Below are positions 5,533 through 8,543 of a stretch of DNA of 8,543 nt, one piece after another. Made by a program: the position numbers and the translations under genes. Under the pieces are notes generated by a model. It was not told the origin of the DNA. It worked only from the letters and a program-made list of their open reading frames with translations, and ran no database searches. Position 1 is the stretch's first letter. Each line of letters opens with the position of its first letter. The stretch comes from Candidatus Borrarchaeota archaeon (GTDB lineage Archaea; Asgardarchaeota; Sifarchaeia; Borrarchaeales; Borrarchaeaceae). The stretch is from assembly GCA_016840645.1 (NCBI GenBank), contig JAEORY010000150.1, positions 1 to 8,543 of the forward strand, given 5' to 3'.

Positions 5533-5774
5533 TTCCTATGTCTCCGCATGTATTCCTGAATGGTAATTATTTTCATCTCACTCAGCTTTTCTGTCTTTAC
5601 TATTTTTTCAGAATTGTCAAAGCCTGTCAAGACAGCTCTATAATGAAAAGTTAGGCTACTTCCCAGGAGCATGGCTATTTCTACTGAATCGAAGATAAAC
5701 AATTCTCCCTCGTACTCTATGATTTTTCCCTTAAGAGCGTGGGGGTATATAATTATTGCCTGGCCCTTAGCCAT
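5529..5774 (-). CDS. Diverged member of the small barrel array, 81 residues
   Basis: The protein is mostly beta (QAIIIYPHALKGKIIEYEGE at 5-24, FHYRAVLTGFD near 43-53) and ends MKIITIQEYMRRHRK, where ITIQEYM (70-76) resembles the array's tail [LY]-[DE]-x-I-x-x-M with one extra residue. The N-terminal Y-x-[IV]-G-D signature is missing, so membership is less certain than for the four genes upstream. Size, position and the 8-nt overlap with the previous gene (ATGGCTAA) fit the array. Ribosome binding site is weak (GAAAGAGAG), consistent with coupled translation. Last gene of the array. Confidence 0.7.
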   Translation of the reverse strand: MAKGQAIIIYPHALKGKIIEYEGELFIFDSVEIAMLLGSSLTFHYRAVLTGFDNSEKIVKTEKLSEMKIITIQEYMRRHRK

Positions 5775-6003
5775 CTCTGCTCTCTTTCATCATCGCTATC
5801 GTATCTAATCCTTGAATATCATTCCAGTTTACTCTACCTTTCGTACTACATCCCTCAATCTCCACGTAGAACAGATGAACATAAAAACAGTCTACAATGC
5901 TCTTAATTACCGCTCTGTGAGGAATGTTCAGCGGGGTAAAATAACTGCCGCTGTCAACCAGGGTACCTGCTTTAAGTATTACTTTGTCGCCAACCCTATA
6001 CAT
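5767..6003 (-). CDS. Small SH3/KOW-like barrel protein, array member, 78 residues
   Basis: It begins MYRVGDKVILKAGTLVDSG: the Y-x-V-G-D-x-V start (residues 2-8) is typical of small SH3-like or KOW-type beta barrels, followed by predicted strands around 28-55 (RAVIKSIVDCFYVHLFYVEI). It ends GLDTIAMMKESRDG, with the tail motif at 66-72. GAGGGC lies 8 nt before the ATG, and the gene overlaps both neighbours by exactly 8 nt. The fold class is inferred from the signature; a ligand or partner is unknown. Compared with its paralogues it lacks the N-terminal Lys/Asn extension. Confidence 0.78.
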   Translation of the reverse strand: MYRVGDKVILKAGTLVDSGSYFTPLNIPHRAVIKSIVDCFYVHLFYVEIEGCSTKGRVNWNDIQGLDTIAMMKESRDG

Positions 6004-6277
6004 TTTTGAAAGCCCTCATTTGTCCTATTAGATCGTAGCCTATCACACGTCTTTGAGAAATCATTTCTCTACGATAACATTTTCTGCCCCTATTGTCAAC
6101 CCATTCCATAATTACTTTGTATCCAGCTTCTTTCCATTTACCTATTCCCGGCAATCTATTAACAGCGTGTCGAGAAAGAACTCTGGCACTGGTGGGGCAG
6201 GTTTTACCATAACGATAGCGATACACCTTAATGTAATCCCCCACTTTGTACTTATAGCTATATACTGTTCTACTCAC
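5996..6277 (-). CDS. Small SH3/KOW-like barrel protein, array member, 93 residues
   Basis: Largest of the paralogues. YKVGDYIKV at residues 10-18 is the barrel signature; a basic loop (YRYRYGKTCPTSARVLSRHA) and further strands (GYKVIMEWVDNRGRKCYRRE) follow, and the tail RVIGYDLIGQMRAFKNV places the motif YDLIGQM at 81-87. The start is GTG, preceded by AAAAGG and a spacer like that of the two GTG starts upstream. Overlaps of 8 nt at both ends. Strongly basic, so nucleic-acid binding is plausible but unproven. Confidence 0.78.
   Translation of the reverse strand: MSRTVYSYKYKVGDYIKVYRYRYGKTCPTSARVLSRHAVNRLPGIGKWKEAGYKVIMEWVDNRGRKCYRREMISQRRVIGYDLIGQMRAFKNV
6071..6099 (-). promoter_or_regulatory. 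Possible internal promoter in the barrel array
   Basis: TTGACA (6099-6094) and TATCGT (6076-6071) lie 17 bp apart on the minus strand with TGT before the -10. It would serve the last array genes. It lies inside coding sequence and the -10 matches only four of six consensus bases, so it may be chance. Confidence 0.3.
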
Positions 6278-6497
6278 GGCTTAATATCCTTTTATATTCC
6301 ATAGTTGCTATCAAATCAATTCTTTCAATCTCTTTGTCCGTAGTCGAGATATGTCTCCCATCGCCCGTAAGTATGTTGTACCAATTCCCGTACAAATGGT
6401 CCCATTCCCATTCGTCATATAGTTTTGTAATTATTACACGCCCATGATTCTTGTCTACTACCACATCTCCTACTTTATATTTATGTTTATTTTCCAC
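6270..6497 (-). CDS. Small SH3/KOW-like barrel protein, array member, 75 residues
   Basis: MENKHKYKVGDVVVDKNHGR carries the barrel signature at residues 7-13; strands RVIITKLYDEW and WYNILTGDGRHIS follow, and the tail RIDLIATMEYKR has IDLIATM at 60-66. It starts with GTG behind AAAAGGGG, and its start overlaps the preceding NRGK-stop junction by 11 nt. The same junction (AAT CGT GGA AAA, next gene starting in another frame at the GTG) recurs twice at the head of the array, which argues for tandem duplication rather than independent capture. Function unknown. Confidence 0.8.
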   Translation of the reverse strand: MENKHKYKVGDVVVDKNHGRVIITKLYDEWEWDHLYGNWYNILTGDGRHISTTDKEIERIDLIATMEYKRILSRE

Positions 6498-6741
6498 GAT
6501 TTAAGCCCCTTTTAGCTTGCATCTGCCCAGTTATATCATACCCCACTATTTCACTTTCTGTTATCCAGTGATTTACACCTCGCACAAGATAAAAGTGTGT
6601 AAATGTAGGACCATCCACATGGGTATAGGATTTATCTACTTCATATCTTATATCCTTGATTACAGTTCTACCAAGGTAGTGTAAAATCGGTTTAACCCAC
6701 ACTCGATCTCCTATTTCGTAACTATTCTTTTTCTTATTCAT
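6487..6741 (-). CDS. Small SH3/KOW-like barrel protein, array member, 84 residues
   Basis: With the ATG at 6741 the protein begins MNKKKNSYEIGDRVWVKP, which aligns with the starts of its paralogues (Y-x-I-G-D at 8-12); a GTG three codons earlier is also in frame but adds an extension the others lack. Predicted strands include RTVIKDIRYEV and FTHFYLVRGVNHW. The tail EIVGYDITGQMQAKRGLNRGK holds YDITGQM at 68-74, nearly the same as GYDLIGQM of the 93-residue copy. No strong ribosome binding site; the ATG overlaps the end of the 187-residue gene by 8 nt, so translation is probably coupled. Confidence 0.78.
   Translation of the reverse strand: MNKKKNSYEIGDRVWVKPILHYLGRTVIKDIRYEVDKSYTHVDGPTFTHFYLVRGVNHWITESEIVGYDITGQMQAKRGLNRGK
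6490..6515. repeat. Direct repeat copy 1, array gene junction
   Basis: This 26-bp stretch, covering the ribosome binding site and GTG start of the 75-residue gene, is identical to 7589-7614 at 23 of 26 positions (the plus-strand sequence begins TTTTCCACGATTT in both). A third, weaker copy lies at about 7492-7519. The repeat marks the translation-start junction that was duplicated with the genes. Confidence 0.7.
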
Positions 6742-7297
6742 CCGTGTCACTCTGTTCTAATTTTTCCATGTTTTCTTCAGTGGCGTACTTAAAAGGAAAC
6801 TTAGCCCACAACCTAACTGGGTAGTATTGTTCACCGCTACAGGATTTTCTCGGGGGAGTCATGCTAGCGAATCTTTCACGCTTTGGGAGCCTTTTAGTAT
6901 TGAATCCTCTATAGACCTCTAACGTTTCGTTATCCAGGTCGATTACGTAAGCGTACTCACAGAACAGAGAATCAGCAACAAAGTCAATAGAATTGCATAG
7001 GTCTCTAGCCTTACCATGACTTATCATGGAGAGGATACCGGCGCTTGTGTCTCTGCTTAGTTCAGGGTAACGTACCGGCCATGAATCACCAGCCGCATTA
7101 CACTTTCTATCAATTTCTTGATTTGACAGGAAGTTACACTCTCTAACAGCCCATTTAAAATCTTCTAGATCCATCTCATTGTGGATAAAATCACATATCT
7201 TTGCGCCCACTCTGGTGGGGTATCCATACCAATGGCCGTACTGAGCAACTTTTGTTTTGCCGTCACAAACAACGGCTACAATATGCCTAGTTCCCAT
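6734..7297 (-). CDS. Conserved uncharacterised protein, GTRxI / VAQYGxWxGYP family, 187 residues
   Basis: The N terminus MGTRHIVAVVCDGKTKVAQYG and HWYGYP (to residue 27) match a widespread conserved protein type that usually reads GTRxL...DGkxkVAQYGQWDGYPsGqG. LSRDTSAGIL (80-89) and, further on, CEYAYVIDLDNETLEVYRGF (113-132) are the other conserved blocks. I know no biochemical function for it; it is found in bacteria and mobile elements. Length is close to that usual for the family. The ATG has a strong GGGGAGG site 7 nt upstream and overlaps the preceding array gene by 11 nt. It interrupts the barrel array, which hints at a shared task or a hitch-hiking insertion. Confidence 0.8.
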   Translation of the reverse strand: MGTRHIVAVVCDGKTKVAQYGHWYGYPTRVGAKICDFIHNEMDLEDFKWAVRECNFLSNQEIDRKCNAAGDSWPVRYPELSRDTSAGILSMISHGKARDLCNSIDFVADSLFCEYAYVIDLDNETLEVYRGFNTKRLPKRERFASMTPPRKSCSGEQYYPVRLWAKFPFKYATEENMEKLEQSDTDE

Positions 7298-7499
7298 TAG
7301 CTTTCCTCCCCTTCATATAACTTATTGTTTCTAAACGTAATTCATCCTCAAAGAAAAAAGCGTTCATATCATCTAGGAAATAGACGTTCTTGAGCCCTCT
7401 TTCCCTGTGTTTTATGGTGCCCCGGATAGGACTATCTCGAAAGGCGGGAGAATGACCAATAACCTTATCACCTATTTGAAATTTATACTTATTTGCCAC
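7287..7499 (-). CDS. Small SH3/KOW-like barrel protein, array member, 70 residues
   Basis: First intact member of the array. MANKYKFQIGDKVIGHSPAF holds F-x-I-G-D-x-V at residues 7-13, strands follow around SPIRGTIKHRE and KNVYFLDDMNAFFF, and the tail ELRLETISYMKGRKANGN places LETISYM at 56-62. GTG start with AAAAAGGA upstream. The start region overlaps a preceding NRGK-stop junction by 11 nt, as in the 75-residue gene, even though the gene before it is now only a remnant. Function unknown. Confidence 0.8.
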   Translation of the reverse strand: MANKYKFQIGDKVIGHSPAFRDSPIRGTIKHRERGLKNVYFLDDMNAFFFEDELRLETISYMKGRKANGN

Positions 7500-7596
7500 G
7501 GTTTTGATCCTTTTTATAGACCTCTCTGTCCCAGAGATAAGCTAAGCTAGTCATGGTTAGTTGTACCTCTCATATCTTGTACCCCCCTTTTTCCAC
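7489..7596 (-). pseudogene. Decayed, internally deleted copy of a barrel-array gene
   Basis: A 36-codon frame opens with GTG behind AAAAAGGG exactly like the intact array genes and reads MEKGGYKI, then one TGA stop where the paralogues have the glycine codon of Y-x-[IV]-G-D, then continues in the same frame to EVQLTMTSLAYLWDREV ... DQNRGK-stop. The final NRGK-stop junction is the one that ends the 84-residue paralogue. So both ends of an array gene are recognisable, the middle is missing and the signature is broken by a nonsense codon. Alternatives are a leader peptide of eight codons followed by a 21-codon coupled peptide (ATG at 7554), or chance. Confidence 0.5.
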
Positions 7597-7614
7597 GATT
7601 TCGGCCCTTTTTAG
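7589..7614. repeat. Direct repeat copy 2, array gene junction
   Basis: Partner of the repeat at 6490-6515 (23 of 26 bases identical). It contains the former translation start of the decayed array gene and, in the other frame, a second relic of the NRGK tail coding, which suggests that yet another copy once lay upstream. Confidence 0.65.
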
Positions 7615-7672
7615 TCCTGTGTTCAAAATTATTTTCTCCCCGTGACCACACATGGCCCTATGTGACTATATA

Positions 7673-7773
7673 TGGCAAGTACCATACATCTATGGTATGG
7701 CAATGGCCTTGCAATAACCATGCCAGTTCTGGGCGCTAGCAAAAAGCGTGCCAGTAAGCAAACAATATGCCAA
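7673..7773. repeat. Array of five TGGCA/TGCCA half-sites
   Basis: TGGCA occurs at 7673 and 7698 and its complement TGCCA at 7721, 7749 and 7769, spaced 20-28 bp apart. Flanks are partly shared: ATATGGCAAG at the first and ATATGCCAAG at the last, TGCCAGT at the third and fourth. The switch of orientation in the middle gives the array a rough two-fold symmetry around 7710. This could be a set of binding sites for an initiator or repressor; the core is only five bases. Confidence 0.45.
7680..7697. repeat. Perfect inverted repeat TACCATA-N4-TATGGTA
   Basis: Seven-base arms with a CATC centre, flanked on both sides by TGGCAA. It is either a protein-binding palindrome or a small hairpin. It has no T-run, so it is not a terminator. 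Confidence 0.6.
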
Positions 7774-7800
7774 GGGTGACATTTTGCCCGCTCTCTTATC

Positions 7801-7827
7801 GTAGCACGCGCCACCCTACCGCGCTAC
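7801..7827. repeat. GC-rich imperfect hairpin
   Basis: GTAGCACGCG pairs with CGCGCTAC across a 9-nt loop, leaving a 2-nt bulge (AC). It stands next to the AT-rich inverted repeat and about 50 bp before the plus-strand promoter. No T-run follows directly on either strand, so a terminator is unlikely. Confidence 0.45.
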
Positions 7828-7830
7828 CTT

Positions 7831-7847
7831 CTATAATATATTTATAG
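7831..7847. repeat. AT-rich inverted repeat CTATAA-N5-TTATAG
   Basis: Fifteen of 17 bases are A or T, followed by GGGG and a run of eight T. It could ease strand opening at an origin or simply be promoter-proximal AT-rich DNA. Confidence 0.4.
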
Positions 7848-7873
7848 GGGGAATTTTTTTTCTTGCTAGGGGC

Positions 7874-7903
7874 TTGACATTTCCCCCGGTACCGTGATAA
7901 GAT
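7874..7903 (+). promoter_or_regulatory. Plus-strand promoter for the 7943 operon
   Basis: A perfect TTGACA (7874-7879) is followed after 18 bp by TAAGAT (7898-7903), with TGA just before it (extended -10). Transcription should begin near 7910, giving a leader of about 33 nt with AAAGGGG ahead of the ATG at 7943. It would drive the two small genes and the ArdC gene. Confidence 0.7.
7887..7894. promoter_or_regulatory. CGGTACCG palindrome in the promoter spacer, candidate operator
   Basis: A perfect 8-bp palindrome centred between the -35 and -10 of the plus-strand promoter. The location suits a repressor site, but eight bases alone are weak evidence. Confidence 0.35.
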
Positions 7904-7942
7904 ATTAAGACAAGGCAAAAAACCTAATGAAAGGGGCAAGTT

Positions 7943-8179
7943 ATGGAAAGAATCACCTTGAAAATTTTGAACAATCAAGCGGTACAATTAAATAGACTAT
8001 TAAAGCCAAAAACTGGAAAACTTGCCTTTGACTTTGCTTATGGTGGCGTGCGATTAGTATTGATTGAAAATAACTCCGGTCACCATAACATTTTCGACAC
8101 TGGTTATATTTCAAAACGCGCACTTAGTGATATTTTGAGCGCTATTAATAGCCTATTATTGAAAAAAGACAATCTTTGA
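7943..8179 (+). CDS. Hypothetical protein, 78 residues
   Basis: First gene of the plus-strand operon. Residues 1-60 look like a small alpha/beta protein: a strand and helix (RITLKILNNQAVQLNRLLKP), then a beta hairpin (KLAFDFAYGGVRLVLIENNS) and a C-terminal helix (RALSDILSAINSLLLKK). I recognise no family. ATG start with AAAGGGG 8 nt upstream and a good promoter 40 bp away. It is followed after 13 nt by the 69-residue gene. Such small proteins commonly precede ardC-like genes in plasmids and phages, but no role is established for this one. Confidence 0.78.
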   Translation: MERITLKILNNQAVQLNRLLKPKTGKLAFDFAYGGVRLVLIENNSGHHNIFDTGYISKRALSDILSAINSLLLKKDNL

Positions 8180-8192
8180 CGGAGAAAAAACC

Positions 8193-8402
8193 ATGAAAAG
8201 GAAAAATCAAGTCAGTGAATGGTTAAACCTTGAGTATCACCATTGCCTATTAATGGCCAAATTATACAAAGATAATGACGCGGAGTTATCGGACCATTAC
8301 AAAAGTCAAGCTTTGCGCGTGAAATCGTTATACAGTCTGTGCGCTGATAATCTTATTGATTGGCGCGTGAAACAATTGAAAATGGAAAGGGGTATACCAT
8401 GA
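8193..8402 (+). CDS. Hypothetical helical protein, 69 residues
   Basis: An all-helical, Lys/Tyr/Leu-rich protein starting MKRKNQVSEWLNLEYHHCLL, followed by DHYKSQALRVKSLYSLCADN and WRVKQLKMERGIP; it may form a two- or three-helix bundle. No family recognised. ATG start with GGAG 8 nt upstream. Its stop TGA overlaps the ATG of the ArdC gene by 4 nt (ATGA), so the two are translationally coupled and probably function together or at the same time. Confidence 0.78.
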   Translation: MKRKNQVSEWLNLEYHHCLLMAKLYKDNDAELSDHYKSQALRVKSLYSLCADNLIDWRVKQLKMERGIP

Positions 8403-8543
8403 GTCAAAAAATTTATGAAATCGTCACCAATAGGATAATTGAACAACTAGAACAAGGTGTTATACCATGGCGCAAGCCTTGGAAAGGGGGGAAATCACCT
8501 TGTAACCTGATTTCCGGAAAACCTTATAGGGGGATTAATGCCA
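8399..8543 (+). CDS. ardC: ArdC-like antirestriction / ssDNA-binding protein, N-terminal part
   Basis: The visible 48 residues match the start of the ArdC N-terminal domain: KIYEIVTNRIIEQLEQGVIP, then the hallmark PWRKPW (23-28) and NLISGKPYRGINA near the window end. In known members this domain binds single-stranded DNA and is followed by a zincin-like metallopeptidase domain; the protein protects incoming plasmid or phage DNA from host restriction. The C-terminal half lies beyond the window, so the protease domain cannot be confirmed. AAAGGGG lies 9 nt upstream of the ATG, inside the preceding gene. It is the clearest sign that the plus-strand unit acts early after entry into a new cell. 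Confidence 0.88.
   Translation, partial: MSQKIYEIVTNRIIEQLEQGVIPWRKPWKGGKSPCNLISGKPYRGINA

Larger units (their letters stand above)
7597..7942. other. Divergent intergenic control region (346 bp), possible origin or operator region
   Basis: No convincing gene lies here. The stretch separates the minus-strand block from the plus-strand block and contains five TGGCA/TGCCA half-sites, an 18-bp perfect hairpin, a GC-rich hairpin, an AT-rich inverted repeat and a plus-strand promoter. A promoter for the minus-strand array must lie here or just upstream, but no good -35/-10 pair is visible on that strand; the best is a TGCTACGAT extended -10 near 7798-7806 lacking a -35. The mix of spaced short repeats and an AT-rich tract would fit a replication origin as well as a regulatory switch. 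Confidence 0.55.

Noticed and set aside
5614..5632. Two TTGACA hexamers on the minus strand inside the 81-residue gene
   Set aside because: No -10 hexamer lies at 16-18 bp from either one.
7489..7596. TGA recoding (TGA read as Gly or Trp) as explanation of the relic frame
   Set aside because: Many genes here end with TGA in ATGA overlaps with the next start, so TGA is a normal stop and the code is standard.
7673..7773. CRISPR-like array
   Set aside because: The repeated core is only five bases and changes orientation; there are no conserved 25-40 bp repeats.
7629..7814. 61-codon minus-strand frame in the divergent region
   Set aside because: GTG-type start without a ribosome binding site, odd composition, and it runs through the palindromes and hairpin; it does not look like protein.
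7796..7987. 63-codon minus-strand frame across the plus-strand promoter
   Set aside because: It is antisense to a strong promoter and to the start of a well-supported plus-strand gene, and has no good ribosome binding site.

Overview
The window looks like part of a mobile genetic element, a phage or plasmid, from a low-to-moderate GC bacterium. Gram-positive promoter and ribosome-binding-site style suggests a Firmicute-like host, but this is inference and no taxonomic marker gene is present. Gene density is extreme: nearly every gene overlaps the next by 1, 4, 8, 11, 14 or 17 nt, and most products are under 110 residues and unrecognised. There is no rRNA, tRNA, CRISPR array or insertion sequence.

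Layout. Almost everything from 7.5 kb down to 1 lies on the minus strand, so transcription runs from high to low coordinates. From 7.9 kb to the right edge the genes are on the plus strand. Between them lies a divergent intergenic control region (about 7597-7942) with inverted repeats, repeated TGGCA/TGCCA half-sites, an AT-rich tract and a good plus-strand promoter. The plus strand holds two small unknown genes and then the start of an ArdC-type antirestriction or ssDNA-binding protein.

Minus strand, in order of transcription: (a) 7499-5529, an array of small SH3/KOW-like barrel proteins, evidently diverged paralogues with a common N-terminal Y-x-[IV]-G-D signature and a common C-terminal tail [LY]-[DE]-x-I-x-x-M. 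A decayed copy lies at its head and a conserved GTRxI...AQYGxW-type protein is inserted in it. (b) 5532-4453, a phage-type protein with an NHPCxxW...EYxxRYGKxHK core, a 104-residue protein that also carries the tail motif, and two very small coupled genes, one encoding a single-span membrane peptide. (c) 4453-3037, four small zinc-ribbon-like proteins with two small unknown genes between them, and a strong promoter in the middle. (d) 3037-2606, a 19-residue hydrophobic peptide and a coiled-coil protein. (e) 2504-1, an operon with its own promoter, whose spacer carries an inverted repeat (possible operator). It encodes two small unknown proteins, a basic 365-residue unknown protein, a membrane-anchored lytic transglycosylase and the N-terminal 120 residues of a MoxR-type AAA+ ATPase.

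How they may work together (inference): group (e) has lysis, virion or transfer features (peptidoglycan cutting plus an AAA+ remodelling ATPase). The 7.5-3.0 kb block looks like an accessory or early region of small regulatory or host-takeover proteins. The plus-strand ArdC gene points to establishment in a new host. The most distinctive signal is the paralogue array with the shared C-terminal tail.
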